Origin: Gymnopilus junonius | Lineage: Eukaryota > Basidiomycota > Agaricomycetes > Agaricales > Galerinaceae | Assembly: GCA_015501075.1 (NCBI GenBank) | Contig: JADNYJ010000228.1 | Coordinates: 1 to 56,615 of the forward strand | DNA length: 56,615 bases | Direction of reading: 5' to 3' | Part shown: positions 37,247-48,598 of the stretch, piece after piece | Numbering within the stretch: position 1 is the first letter of the stretch | Layout of the letters: every line of letters starts with the position of its first letter | Program-made: the position numbers and the translations under genes | Notes under the pieces: generated by a model | The model's input: the letters and a program-made list of their open reading frames with translations, nothing else | The model's database searches: none | What the model was told of the DNA's origin: nothing

Positions 37247-38490
37247 TTATTTCTCGACGACGTATTTGCAAACCTTCTGAGCCTCCAGATCAAGCAAGCT
37301 CTGGATGGTTGTGCTCGCTATGTTTTTCAGAGCTTCGGCGGTGAAGAATGCTTGGTGTCCGCTAGAATAGTCTATTAGCGTTTGGTTTCGTTGTTATTGA
37401 TAAAGACGTCCTACCTCACAAAAACATTGAAGAAAGTTAATAGACGCGCAAAAGCATCATCTGTCATGACCTGGGCGCTACCATCGGCAAAGAAATAGCC
37501 AGCTTCTCGTTCATAGACATCCAAGCCGACAGCACCAATGTGACTACTCTTTAGCCCACTGGAATGGATGATTTAGAGCCGTAGCGATCAATATCAAAGA
37601 AAGGTGCACACCGTATTAACGAGTACGTGTCGATCAGCTCTCCACGCGAGGTGTTAATAATGACGACTCCTCTCTTCATCTTGGATATCGCACTGTCATT
37701 GATGATATACCTCGTGCTGTCCACGAGCGGACAATGCAAACTGATAATGTCTGAACGAGTGAACAATTCATCCACAGTATCGACGTAGGATATGCCATGT
37801 TCTTCAGCTTCTTTGGAAGGATATGGATCATAGGCGATGACGTTAGCGCCGAAGCCTTTCGATAGAATCTTGCCAGTGAGAAGTCCAATCTGTCCGGTTC
37901 CAATGAGCCCAACTGTCTTCCCTTGGATGTTGAACCCCAGAAGGCCCTCCAGAAGGAAGTTTCCTTCTCGAACACGGTTATAGGCTTTGTGGTACTTTCT
38001 GATGACGGTGAGGAGCATCCCAACAGCGAATTCTGCGACTGCTTCCGGAGAGTAGGACGGTACACGAACAACTTTCATGTTGTAACGCTTGGTGGCGGCG
38101 AGGTCGACATTGTTGTATCCGGCGCAGCGCAGCGCGATGAATTTCTGGAAGTGAAAAGGAGAGGATGAGACAAAGCACTAACGCTTGTGCTTTTGAGTAT
38201 GCTGCTCACCACTCCAAGGTCGTGCAGCCTCTCGACCACCTTGGCGTCGCAGATATCATTCACGAACAAGCACACAGCATCGTGTTCCGCAGCGAGAATG
38301 GCAGTGGCTTCATCGAGAAGAGAGTCCAGGAAAGTGAACTTCAATTCCCTTCCTTCTGGGACTAGTTTCAGGGCGGCATCCAGGGATTCGACGTCGTACT
38401 GCGAGGCAGATTAAGAAAATGTGAAAGAACACAGTCAGTGCTCGCCTGCCAGCTACTTACTCTGCGCGTTCCGAATACAGCGACCTTCAT
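37247..38490 (-). CDS. D-isomer-specific 2-hydroxyacid dehydrogenase (D-lactate dehydrogenase-like)
   Basis: An NAD-dependent cytosolic enzyme reducing a 2-keto acid such as pyruvate to the D-hydroxy acid. It starts MKVAVFGTR at 38490. Features in order: [30 protein letters not shown], the dinucleotide loop [28 protein letters not shown], the catalytic Arg in NTSRGELID, the catalytic Glu in [10 protein letters not shown], and the catalytic His in GHQAFFT. The tail ends VCKYVVEK. Introns split off the first few codons and three more exons at the 3' side. About 340 residues is normal. The frame appears intact. Confidence 0.9.
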
Positions 38491-38958
38491 GGTGAAATAT
38501 AGAGATGTTTCTAAATGAAGACGGGCATCGCTTGGCGGTATTTATGTGGCAGACATGCTTGGACGCGTGTATGTAGCGCGGCGTTTCTGTTGTTGTTGGG
38601 GAAATAGGGGCCAGGCCGCCACCATCATAATTGGTCAAACGCAAGTCAAACTTTCATACCCTGTTTCTTCATGAACGTCGAACCCTCACTCCTTTCTTCT
38701 TCAGGAAAGAGACTTTATACTACTGATGCAGCAATGCCAGTCTAGATTGAAGTCTTTTCTGAGCAGCCATGTCTGTCGAGGCAGTTTGGTCCAGAGATAT
38801 GTGCACTCAGCAAATGGTTGTGGATATGAATGTCGAGGGCTGCCACGTACGGACATCCTTTGTGAACAGAAGCCACTTTTAACCTTGTCTCTCCGAATTC
38901 AAAGAAACATATGGGGGGCGAAATTAGACCCAGAGGTTATTTCGGTCTCATCATTATG
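38491..38958. other. promoter side of the dehydrogenase and transposon flank
   Basis: No gene. It should contain the dehydrogenase promoter and the original insertion site of the adjacent transposon. Confidence 0.4.
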
Positions 38959-38979
38959 CATCAGGAAAACGTCCAAAAG

Positions 38980-39085
38980 TTCTTTGGGGTCTTTCATCTT
39001 TGGTCTGAAGTCCTCGTCTTTGGTCACCTAGTCTTTGGTATCTTTGTCTCTGGTCTGAGTGTCTTTGAGATCTTTGCTCCATGCT
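38980..39085 (+). repeat. left subterminal repeat array of the Plavaka-like element
   Basis: About eight copies of a short motif around TCTTTGGTCT/GTCTTTGG, 10-20 bases apart. The right end (about 43690-43803) has the same motif in both orientations (AAAGACC and GTCTTTGG). Such arrays are known transposase-binding sites in CACTA-like elements. Confidence 0.6.
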
Positions 39086-39143
39086 CATGGAGTAGTCCAT
39101 TGGGTCTTTCAAAGGTACATACAATATCACCTGGATGTCATAA

Positions 39144-41215
39144 TTAGAATGCTATTTCATGGGCATGATAATCTATATACTTGTTTACATAGTATGCTTC
39201 AAATGCGTCTAGGCTATTATGAAACTTGACACGCTGAGATATAAAACTGTTGCCAGCAACAGGCATTAAATGCGCACAGTGCATAATAGAATCGAGATGC
39301 ACTACAGATTGAGCCCGCTCACCAAGTGCATTGTAATCGGGCTCCACAATCCACATGCCAGTGTCAGGGCATGGTTCATTGCCAACTGTCAAGAACCACT
39401 CGACAAGAGCACATGGATATGAAACTCGACAATGAGTCACTGAAAGAAACAAGCGGACTCGAGCAACAAGCAGGCCACAGAAACCTTGTTGAGCAGCGTC
39501 GCCTGCTAAAAAAACTGTGTCATATCTGCCAGGACCCTTTCACCATGACTTGACAGCTCGGATTCGCTCTCGAAACATTCCACAGATGCCTGATCTATCA
39601 CTGGGTGCATGATAGGTGGCAACAGCGGAGGGATAGACCCGGACTTTTCCTTCAACATGAGGACATTGATCTTGAGGGATGTTGTCAAGAGGGGTATCAT
39701 CATCGGGGTGAAGTTGTTCATAAAGGAAGCAGGAGATGGAGGTGTGAAGGTGAGGTATGTTGAGATAATGGGATAGGGAATCAGGGTGATGAGGGAAATG
39801 GGGTACTACAAGCCGGGTAAATTAGCAGAAAGTTGGAGTTAGTGCAAATGAAAGATACTGTAGTATTTCATTCAATTCAGCAGTCATGCATCACGGCCCT
39901 GCCCAAATTGCCGAAATGTCACGGTTGTCACGGTCATTTTGCCCAGGTGCCGAAACCATTTGAAAATTCGAAAAGAAAAGCTGAAAAAAAGACTAGAAAT
40001 CATTTTTTTTTTCCTGCACCATGTTATATGTATACTGTATGTACTAGTTATATACACAAAATTTTCGAAAATCTTCTCTGCTGCCGAAAAAAGGTGCATG
40101 TCACAGCCCAACCAGCCACCTGCTGAAACCAAAATTTCGGCAGGCCCGTCACGCGTCACGGGGCCTGCTGAATTGAATGAAATACTACAGTAACATACAA
40201 GGCTTCTGAGAGAGTATAACATCCGCATCTAGGTCCCCATCGACAGCCTCGCCATCTTCGTCCTCTCCAAGACCCAGCCCAGCTGGAGGTATATAGTCCG
40301 TCACCATGGTGCCATACAGTGCAGCATCCAGCATACCTCGTGCTCGGAAATCGTCGCGAGCCGTTGCGAGCTTGTCTAGATGCTGGTTGGTCACGAGCAT
40401 CTGGCCGAGCACCTCATAATGATTTGAATGACACCAAGGTTCTTTGACAGCCTTGATATGCTTCGACTCCATGATAGACGAACAGAGGCCATTGGGAGCT
40501 CCAAACTCCTTGATAAGATAAGTATAGTGAGTGAGAGAATGTTGATGTGGGAGGGAGTAACCATCAGGTTGGACAAGGTCAAAAGCAACCCGATAGCGGT
40601 GAAAGTCTCTGACTGCCTCGTTGATTGATACAAGGTCATCATCGTCAATGAAGGAGTGGCAAACAAGATAACAGAACTCTATGAAGGAGCTGATGGCACG
40701 AACCATTCCTGCAGGTACATGGCCTGCTATTGCAGGTAGGTAAACCTTCATCAATGCTTTTGAATCGTCACCAGTCCATTGTTTGAACCCACGACCTTCT
40801 GGGAAACGATGCAGGCCTGCAAAAGAAGGGGCTGCTGCAATGCGATTGTCGATGTCAGCGAGAATCTTCTTGGCATCAGCTGGAGTGTTCACAGCTTCAA
40901 TGTAGTCAGTGACCCAGGTGACGAGGTGGTCTTTGAATGTGCCTTTGATGATCTGGTGGAGGAGGTCAGGTGAGAGAAGCTCATGGATGTCTGCATGAGG
41001 AAATCCATAGGTAAAAGGCTGTAAAAAAAGATGTTCAAATCAAGCTAAAATAAGATTCGACATGGGTACATACCATGATCCCATCGACAATTCCATAGTC
41101 ATCCCATAGTGACTTTGTCCCTAATGTCTTCATAAGCTGCTCTGTGATGCATCCTTTGACTGGACATGGAATGTTCTTGGGCTGAAGTGTTCGAGGCATA
41201 ACGGACTCGTAGAAC
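39144..41215 (-). pseudogene. Plavaka-type transposase, C-terminal half, interrupted
   Basis: The transposase remnant starts abruptly near 41215 (FYESVMPRTLQPKNIPCP), runs through GFPHADIHELLSPDLLHQII, FPEGRGFKQWTGDDSKALMK, YSLPHQHSLTHYTYLI and FGAPNGLCSSIMESKHIKAVK, and reaches DVILSQKPCM, where a MITE splits it. It continues with FLYEQLHPDDD, YPSAVATYHAPSD, GMFRERIRA and ends PCALVEWFLTVGNEPCPDTG. I recognise all blocks from mushroom Plavaka elements. Stops and frame changes occur in the 3' third. Arg and Ala positions of the family read Cys, His and Val (PWCHSNHYEV), as CpG deamination would cause. The first several hundred codons are missing. Confidence 0.8.
39857..40191. mobile_element. 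335-bp MITE with near-perfect terminal inverted repeats
   Basis: The left end ACTGTAGTATTTCATTC... (39857-39882) is repeated exactly, inverted, at 40166-40191: 26 bases without a mismatch. Counting the flanking T/A, both ends read TACTGTAG...CTACAGTA, so a TA target duplication is the likely boundary, as for Tc1/mariner-type MITEs. Imperfect inverted similarity continues inward around CACGGCCCTGCC and GGGCCTGCCGAAATTT. No ORF of its own. It sits inside the transposase coding region after the Cys of QKPC. Confidence 0.85.
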
Positions 41216-41346
41216 TAAACAAGGGAAGTGAAGAGAGAAATGTGAGCGATGACAAATATGAGTTTGAAATTTGAAATATTCGGAAAGAGATGGAGCTTAC
41301 CATTGCTACCTCAATGTTCCTCGCTTTTTGTCCTTCAACCACCACC

Positions 41347-43560
41347 ATGCCCCCCAAACCCTCTGATGCTGCTGCACGGTTTCAGTCCATTATGTCCACT
41401 TGAAGCAAGAACAAGGTGGCTCACCCTGGTCAGCCTGATGCTCCTCAGAAATGGCACAATAGGGAGGAAATGGCGGAGCATAGGGCACAGGTGGCCTGTG
41501 CGCAAGATGCAAAAAAGCAGGTGAATGAGTCCAATGTTCATGCTGCGGCTGCCATCGAAGACCGGATGAGGTGCGAGGACGTTGAGCGCAATGCTCCTCG
41601 ACCTGCAACCACTCAGCCCATGTTTCGACCACTGGCTCGAGCATCATCAGCAGCCTCTGACGTGGCTGACGTGGCCCCTCTTGCTGAGCCTAGTGACAAA
41701 AATCAAAACAATGATGGTCAGTAAATGCATATGCTTGACTGAGAACACAAACTCACCAATCAAGAACCAGAGCCGCAAGCTGGAGAGAAAGATGTGGTCG
41801 CCATTGAGGGAGACCCTGACGATGATGGCGATGATTCGGATGCCTATGTTCCTCGAGACGACGATGGAGGCGATGAGAGTGAGGTTGATGGTTCGGATAT
41901 GAGTGAGGAAGAGGTCAGAGATAAGCCGTCAAAGGCTGCAAAAGGTAAAATGACCAAGTTAGGCCGGGCTGGCATCAGTGCTGTGTGACAGACCAAACCC
42001 ACAGCCCAAGCTTCTCACTCTGTCACACCCACCACCACTGAAACAAAAAGAAAGGCAGATGCCAGGTCAGTAACCCTGTTCTTGCATTCATCAAATGAAA
42101 TGATAACTTCTTTACCCCTCTTAGTCATGAACGTGCATCGACGACCAAGAAAGCGAAGAAGAATGAACAGGTCCATGGTCCATCTGGCATGATCAAGGGG
42201 TGGCAGGAATCCGAGGACATGAAGCTGGCCGCTTCCCTTGCACAGGCCAAGAACAATGCAGACAATTCGTTGGTGTGAGCAGGTGGGTTTGTTGGAGACA
42301 GAGAGACAGATGATGTTGAACGTAAAGCTCTTTCGAGCCTCACAGAGATTGGTTCGAAGAAGCCCATGGTGCATGTTTATATCTTCTCTGGGCTTCATTT
42401 CAAACTCTGATTATTGCACTAGGATTCAATTGTCAAGGTCTCCGAGGTAAAGTCCATGGCTCCCACTCAAGGACTTTCGAAGAAAGCTCAGCAAGGTGGC
42501 GACAAGAAGGCGAAGCTCAAGCACCTTCCAGATGGGGCAGCTGCCATTTTCAAAGAAAAGCTTCAACCCCTCATCAAAATTCTAGCTGGTACACAACCAC
42601 CATGGGGAAGCCTTTCTGTCCCACAAATCCAATCCCTCGTCGATGAAGTCTTTGATACTGGGTCATACACTGTTGAGCATGATGACACTTGGTGTGACCT
42701 CGTAAGTCTTTAAGTTTTCTCATTTGTTAACTCTTCTCTGATTTCTTGATCTCGAGGTTGCCTATCACTTGAGTAACTGGCGTAATAGCTTCAGAAACTA
42801 TGCCAATGAGGTCGTCACTGCGCACATACAAGAGTTTGAGAATGCCGGCTATTCCCCAGAACAACTTAAGGAGTATGTCAACAAGTATACAATGCTCGAA
42901 GGTGATCAAGCACCAACTGCCCGATTCCATTGGTTAAGCTGGGAATGGGATGACGAAGCTGAGAAGTTTAAGCGCAAGGTTCATCACCACTCTGGGTGTG
43001 TGATAATTTATCATCTGATTTTCGTGACGAATTCCAGGGTCTCTTCCAAAACTACCTCATTGTCTACACCCTCGCCAAGGCCCATTTCTCTGAATTTGAG
43101 ATAATCCGTGACCCACGAACCCTTCCAAGTGACGAGATGCCCATCGGGGCATTGATTCTAGCTCTGCAGGCTGTAAGTAACTGTGCACGCTCCGTTTACT
43201 TCATTACTCACATTTCTCCCATAGGTTGAGAATGCTTTCAAGTATTGGGCTGAGGGTCAGTACAATGCAATGGCAAAGTTTCCATTCAATGCCAACACCT
43301 ATGACGACAAGAGGGAATGAAAGAAAAGATCTGATGGGTCCTCAGTTGAAGTCCTCACTCGTCATGCCAGTCTCTACCTACCGTCGATCCAGGCTCTGAT
43401 GATGGATCATTGGGTTTCCATATTTGAGGGGGCAGAAGAGATATTGAACGCAGGGAAGAAGAAACGAGGTCGAAGCAAGTCAGCTTCCTTGGTTGCCAGC
43501 TCAGACATACCATTTGAGGAGTCGATGCCTGAGTTTGTTCTCCTCTCAGACGAAGATTAG
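41347..43560 (+). pseudogene. repetitive Agaricomycete ORF inside the transposon, decayed
   Basis: An intron-bearing coding region starting MPPKPSDAAARFQSIMST. It has an acidic, low-complexity first half (DDDGDDSDAYVPRDDDGGDE, KAAKGKMTKLGRAG), then a globular second half: LPDGAAAIFKEKLQPLIK, WGSLSVPQIQSLVDEVFD, LSNWRNSFRNYANEVV, FENAGYSPEQLKEYV, FHWLSWEWDDEAEKFKRK, LIVYTLAKAHFSEFE, VENAFKYWAEGQYNAM and a tail LPSIQALMMDHWVSIFEGAEE. Similar proteins recur in mushroom genomes; I know no function. In-frame stops (for example TGA near 43318 and 41986) mark it as broken. It is divergent to the transposase and could be an accessory protein of the element. Confidence 0.6.
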
Positions 43561-43956
43561 AATACATTCTATTATACATCTACCAATCAATGAATCCTTC
43601 ATACATGCTTCTACCCTAGTGAAAGCCTCAAAAGATCCAACCACAAAAGACTGGCGACAACTTATCAAAGATGCACATGATCTTTGAGAGACAAACTTGA
43701 GTCTCTCGGAGACCATGTCACTTTCTCCCCAAAGACCAAACATCTTTACGTCTTTGGATCTTTCGTGTCTTTCCAAAGACCTGAAAGATGCAAAAGACCA
43801 ACCCGACATTTTCCTGATGTGAGAATTCCATTCTCTAGAGATTTATAGGTATTAGAATGACATCATTCACGACCTCCCATGGTCTTCAAGACATAGCAAA
43901 GGCTAATTTGGGCTAATATCACCTCGTCCTTCTAATACAATGGAAGACTCTATTAC

Positions 43957-44334
43957 TGTGACGCTTGGCGAACGAGGGACTTCGAGGTGCTGAGGTGAGG
44001 TGGCAAGAGAGAGAGTCGACATGGCGTCGACGTGGGATCCATCCCGGGGTCTTGTGACTCTAGACAGAGAGACCGTGTCTCCCTCGGTAGGGGAGCAGCT
44101 AATGGATGCTCAGCCGAGGAGGGTAGAGATGAGCTCTCACTTCATGCAGACACAGAGGGCAGCGGGACAAAGTATATAATGGCAATGATAGAATAGTACA
44201 AAGCCATAGTTACCATTGTAGTAGAGGTGAAATAAATAAAAGTAAACAATGGTATCTACGGCATCACGGTGAGATAAGATAACAAAAAAGGGGATTGCAA
44301 GAAGGCCTTGCAGATGATATATCCCATCGTCACA
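43957..44334 (-). repeat. 3' long terminal repeat, 378 bp, minus orientation
   Basis: Read on the minus strand, the repeat begins TGTGACGATGGG at 44334 and ends CCAAGCGTCACA at 43957, so it has TG...CA ends and a 7-base inverted repeat TGTGACG/CGTCACA. A TATA-like box (ATTATATACT) lies near 44171-44180. It follows a run of seven G. No matching 5' LTR was found in the window, so the other end is probably beyond the right edge or lost. ATTAC (43952-43956) flanks it as half of a possible target duplication. Confidence 0.75.
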
Positions 44335-47300
44335 GTGCCCCCCCATCTGCAAGGCTCTGATTGGCATCCATCTTTGGCGGCCTGTAGTTGCCCCAGCGTG
44401 TCTTCCTCTGCTTGGACATCAAATTCGGACCCAAGCCAGGTTGCCTGGAGGTAGAGGGAGTAGAGGACAGCCTGTCCAGCAAGGCAGAAGGGCCAGCATG
44501 TGATGAAGTGGAGGGAGCTGAGGACAACCTATCTGCCAAGCTGGAGGGAGAAGGCAAGGTTTCCAGCCTTGACAAGAATGGGGTGGCGGGTGACTGAGCC
44601 AGCTCCAGGCCTGAAATGGGAGACCAAGCATCCTGCAACCTGCCACAGATACTGCTGTACTGTTTGGCATCGACAAAGTTGCAGCTGATGGCATGTGCAT
44701 CAGCAGTGTGACTGCCTGCGACGATGCCTCGGAAGGCAGCTGCATCCTCCATAGTCTCAAAGCGGAGCCAGAAGACTTGGAATCCAGCCTCATTAGTGCA
44801 GACGATGCGGACAAGGTTGACTTTGACGACCGCCAAGATGCCGTTAATCCAGTGCACAACATCATCCCAAACAAAAAATGTAGCAAGACTCCAAATGCTT
44901 AAATAGTGCGTGTTGCTCCTCACAGCGATAGACCTTAGGATGGGGAAGGTCGGTGCTGTCATGGCGGGAAACATGGCATCTAGCATGGTATAATCTCCCA
45001 AAGGATGATTTGCAACATGCATTATGGGATCCTCCGAAGTGTCCATACGGTCATCCTCCTGGGGCTTGAAGTTGACCTGTTGCGAAATAGGAGCCACAGA
45101 GGCAGAGCCATCATTGTCATGCACAACACCCTTGCCTTTGTCCACTGCACTATGACTGTGTGGTGGCGATGCTAAACGAGTGACCAGAGGCGCCTGTGAT
45201 GGAGCATGGGCGTTCGAAGTGGACGAGATGGAAGGACGGGAGCTGCTGTCGAGGGGTGCAGCAAGAAAGGAACTGGGGCAGACCCAGAAGCACTGTGAGG
45301 GGGACTGAACTGGCAATCTGACAAGGAAGTAGGAGTGGTCCTGCCCGGGGAATGAGAGGGATGTCGCATGGGAGCCCACTCCCGGAAGTGACTGTTACCT
45401 CTGATCGGGGGTGCATGCTGAGAAGATGAAGACAAGGGAGATGGGTGGCGAGGAGGTGGTAGAGCAGGGCAAGGAGGAGACCAATGATCATGCTCCTGAC
45501 AAGATGGGATGAAGGGACGAGGTTGTGGCCCTGGACTCCTGGAATGGGAACGTTGATGATAAACCTGAGCGTGCTGCTCACTTGCTGCACAGTGCGAGGT
45601 TGATGCCCCGGAGACTAAGGGAGCAGGACCGTGACCAGAAGAGGGAGAATGATGGCGAGGAGAGGGTGAATGAGGATGTGGTGGGGAAAGGACTGATGGC
45701 TGTTGAGCAGGGTGATGTGGGGAATGAGCGCATGGATGTCCACGGATCACGTCCACGTCCAGGGGGGGAGAGTTGCTGGAGTGACTCCTAGTATCTACCA
45801 CTCCGTCCGAGTCAGAGTCATCAGGAAGAGGTGCGAGCCTGGATGTGGAGGGCTGATTCAGGGTTGGGGGTGTATAAATGCACCCTTCTGTCCCAGGGGT
45901 TGGCTCCAAGGTTGTGTACACCCAAAGAGACTTCCTCCGAGGCTGAAGACCTCATCTGCTCTCCTCTTCCAGGAAGGGGATGTCAGGAGTGGGCTGACCA
46001 AACACAGTGATATCAGCTTTATAGTTGGCTGGGGGAGCGAGGGGTTCTTTGAAGTAAAGACACCTGTAGTTTGCACAGTCGAAATAAACCTTGCCTGACA
46101 AGTCCTTCTTGTTGTGCCCCCCTACTCTCATCATGCACATTTCCCCATTGTCATCCATAGTCTCCTTCCACGTGGACCATTTGTTGTTTGGCTTCAATCC
46201 CAGGACTGCAGGAGGTGCAAGCGCTTCACCCTCATCCTGTGGAGCTGGACGCGGGGGATCCGTATGCATCAAAAACCGCGGGTCTGAGTATACGCCATCC
46301 TTGAAACCTTGTCCTTCCAGAGATGAACACATGCGATCCTTATGCATCAGGGGATTAACTTGCCAGAGAGGTTGGATGGCATAGTCCTTGGTGACATCCC
46401 GCAAGTGCTGACCATGTTGGGTGATGACTAGGTCGACGGGGTTCTTGTCAGAAGTGAGGCGAATGACCGAGGTCTCCGGGACAAAGTTGGGGAAGATTGC
46501 GCTGTACTTAAGTGCACGTCTTGGATCCATGACGACATCAACCATATGGATAATGAAGCACGGAACCTTGTGCTTCAGAAGCCATAATCCCTCAGTCTCC
46601 ATACAGCCATTCAACCAAACGCCTATGAGGATTTCTTCCACTGGTAATACCTCTGCTGGGGGGGCACTCGAGGCTTTGATGTCATCGTGAAAGGCCTGAG
46701 CCATCTGGCACCAGGCAGACATAAGCTTGATGTCGCGCTGAATGTGCACAAGCAAATCAACTCCCTCGTCAAATATCATGACAGTGTCAAGGGTTTTCAG
46801 ATCTTCTGAGGGGCAACCCGGCCTGTTCTCACACAATTCCCTATGAAGGAACGTAGCAGTCTTCCACAAGCAGATGCATTGCTCAATTTCCTGCGCCCTT
46901 TTCATCAACTCCTTTATGTATGCGGACTTGAAGAATCCGCGATTGGGGAAGGTCGACGGCTGCCAGTGGTCCATCAGGGAAGCAAATTCTGGGGAAGAGT
47001 TGCTACCCTGTCGATGAATGAAACCTAACCAAGGGTGGGTGGGGTCAAAGTGTTGAGGTGAAATGGTGGGGTCGAAATGGCCAAGATGACCATCACAACA
47101 ATGAAGGTGGGTGGGGATGTCCGCAAAAATGTCAATATCGGAGTCCTTTGTCCCCAGATAAAAAGCAGGCCGCATGGAATTCAGGGACCAAAGTTCCCAA
47201 AGGTGGTCTTCTAATCGAACAGCTCTTGTTGAGACCATGCAAAATGGGGGAAGGAAAAAGCATATGGCATCGAGGATCATCGGGCAACAGAGATAGCCAG

Positions 47301-47364
47301 CGAAGCTCATGAGACATTCCGTCGTGAAAGACGGGGTACTATACTGAGTGCGGGATGATGACAT
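44330..47364 (-). pseudogene. large ORF of unknown function between gypsy pol and 3' LTR
   Basis: Three long minus-strand frames (470, 249 and 349 codons) overlap end to start and probably form one gene of about 1,000 codons with two frameshifts (near 45950 and between 45170 and 45380). It starts MSSSRTQYSTPSFTTE. The N-terminal part has RPAFYLGTKDSDIDIF, GVDLLVHIQRDIKLMSAW and GVWLNGCMETEGLWLLKHK; the middle is Ser/Pro/His-rich and disordered; the C-terminal part has a possible RRM-like fold (IRSIAVRSN-like strand, FFVWDDVVHWINGIL, GFQVFWLRFETMEDAAAFRGIV). The end SLADGGAL is encoded by the polypurine tract, and the TGA is in the first bases of the LTR. I do not recognise the family. It may be an extra ORF of the gypsy element or the sole ORF of a non-autonomous element. 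Confidence 0.55.
44338..44344 (-). other. polypurine tract before the LTR
   Basis: Seven G on the minus strand, three bases before the LTR start at 44334. This is the expected primer site for plus-strand synthesis in an LTR retroelement, and it overlaps the last codons of the large ORF. Confidence 0.7.
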
Positions 47365-47884
47365 GGCTGAGAAGAAAGAGAGAAAAGAGAGGAGAGAGAA
47401 AAAGAAGGGAAGTCAGAGCTAGGTGCAGCTAAAAGTGTGACTCTGAAACTTTGGAAGCCAGGTGCTGCTACAAGCATGACTCTTGAGAGCTCTGATGACT
47501 ATCACCCTCAAGACTGATCAGATCAGTGCTGCTTCCGAAAGCGCGACTTGTGTCCGGTAAGTCTTTTATGGACCCAACTAGAGCCCAGTGCTGATGATGC
47601 GCGACTTGGGTCAGGAGCAGGATAACGGAGAGAGAGGATAATGTGAAAGAAAAAAGGAAACAGTCCAACCAAACTTAGGTTGAAAGGGCTAAACAAACAT
47701 AGACAAATAAAAGGGATAAACTACTGAAGAATTAGAGTAGCGAGAATATGGAAACACGTCTTTTATATAAGGAGAATTATGGGTTGAACAGTTCTACTGC
47801 TTGGATAAGTCAAGTAAGGAATAACAAGAAAATCAGGAAAAGTACGAAGATAATTGGTCTCAGGGGAGAAGGGAAAAGAGTACC
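47365..47884 (-). promoter_or_regulatory. leader between gypsy pol and the large ORF, with TATA box
   Basis: On the minus strand this follows the pol stop. TTATATAAAAG (complement of 47761-47771) is a good TATA box about 400 bases before the large ORF. Pyrimidine-rich tracts (CTCTCTC) lead up to its ATG. I saw no polypurine tract or TG...CA repeat that would place a 3' LTR here. Short direct motifs around GCGACTTG and GGTGCTG occur near 47540-47610. Confidence 0.4.
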
Positions 47885-48590
47885 CTACTTCACTAGTGAC
47901 TCTAGGTATTCACATTTTAGTTCGGGAGCATTGCGCAGGTCATATTTGGAAACCCAAGAATCGTCGGGGGCCGTATCCTGCCCATCTAACCAAGTACATT
48001 CATGATTGCCCTTCTTCCTTGAGGTGAGCTTATGGCCTAATATGGCTTCTACTTCATATTCGGGGGTAGCAATGAAATCTCTAGTGGACGGAAGTATGGT
48101 TCAGTCCCCTAACTCGGCAGGAGAGGGTGATACTTTCTCAGGTGTTGAATGTTGAATACAGGTGCATAGGGTAAGTGTCTGGCAACCTCAAACGGTAGAC
48201 CATTGGGTTGATTTTCTCCAAGACCTCAAAGGGGCCGATGGTTCATTGAATAAGTTTTTTACCAGTTCCTTCAATGTCTACAAGTTTCAAGGTGTGAGGA
48301 TTGACCAGTACTAGGTCGCCAACCCTGATATCATCAGGAAGTCACCGCCCTTTGTTATATGCTTGGGCCTGTTTTTCCTGAGCCAGTATGAGAGCGTCAC
48401 GAGCAGAATTACGAATTTCATTCAAGGCAGTGATGAAATCTTCAGCTTTCTGACTAGAGAGAAAGGGGCGAGACACGGGGGTCAGTCTCTTTTACTAATG
48501 GCACAGTTGATATAGCAGGGTGGTATCCGAGGAGCAAGAAGCTGGGGGAATATGAGGTCGAAGAATGAACTAAGAGTTGTAGGCGAAAGC
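47885..48590 (-). pseudogene. gypsy integrase C-terminus with chromodomain
   Basis: The C-terminal part of the pol polyprotein. VGDLVLVNPHTLKLVD and TIGPFEVLEKINP form the GPF/Y module of the integrase. A chromodomain follows: YEVEAILGHKL, ECTWLDGQDTAPDDSWVSKYDLRNAPEL, with a stop at 47885-47887. It marks the element as a chromovirus-type Ty3/gypsy; such domains are thought to direct insertion to marked chromatin. Two in-frame TGA (48342-48344 and 48243-48245) stand where Arg is expected. Confidence 0.75.
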
Positions 48591-48598
48591 GAGGACAC

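Larger units (their letters stand above)
38959..43819. mobile_element. Plavaka-like (CACTA-like) DNA transposon, defective
   Basis: The ends carry a 15-base inverted repeat with one mismatch: CATCAGGAAAACGTC at 38959-38973 and its complement at 43805-43819. Just inside each end is an array of short repeats built on TCTTTGG/GTCTTT (38980-39085 and about 43690-43803), the subterminal repeats typical of CACTA-like elements. Inside are a minus-strand transposase remnant and a plus-strand accessory-type ORF, both broken. The N-terminal half of the transposase is absent. I saw no clear target-site duplication, so the true ends may differ by a few bases. Confidence 0.65.

Noticed and set aside
45172..45921. 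Independent Pro/Ser/His-rich gene
   Set aside because: The frame overlaps both neighbouring frames in order and fits as the disordered middle of one large frameshifted ORF.
47365..47884. 3' LTR of the gypsy element directly after the chromodomain
   Set aside because: No polypurine tract follows the stop, and no TG...CA repeat with inverted ends was found. A TATA box alone is not enough.
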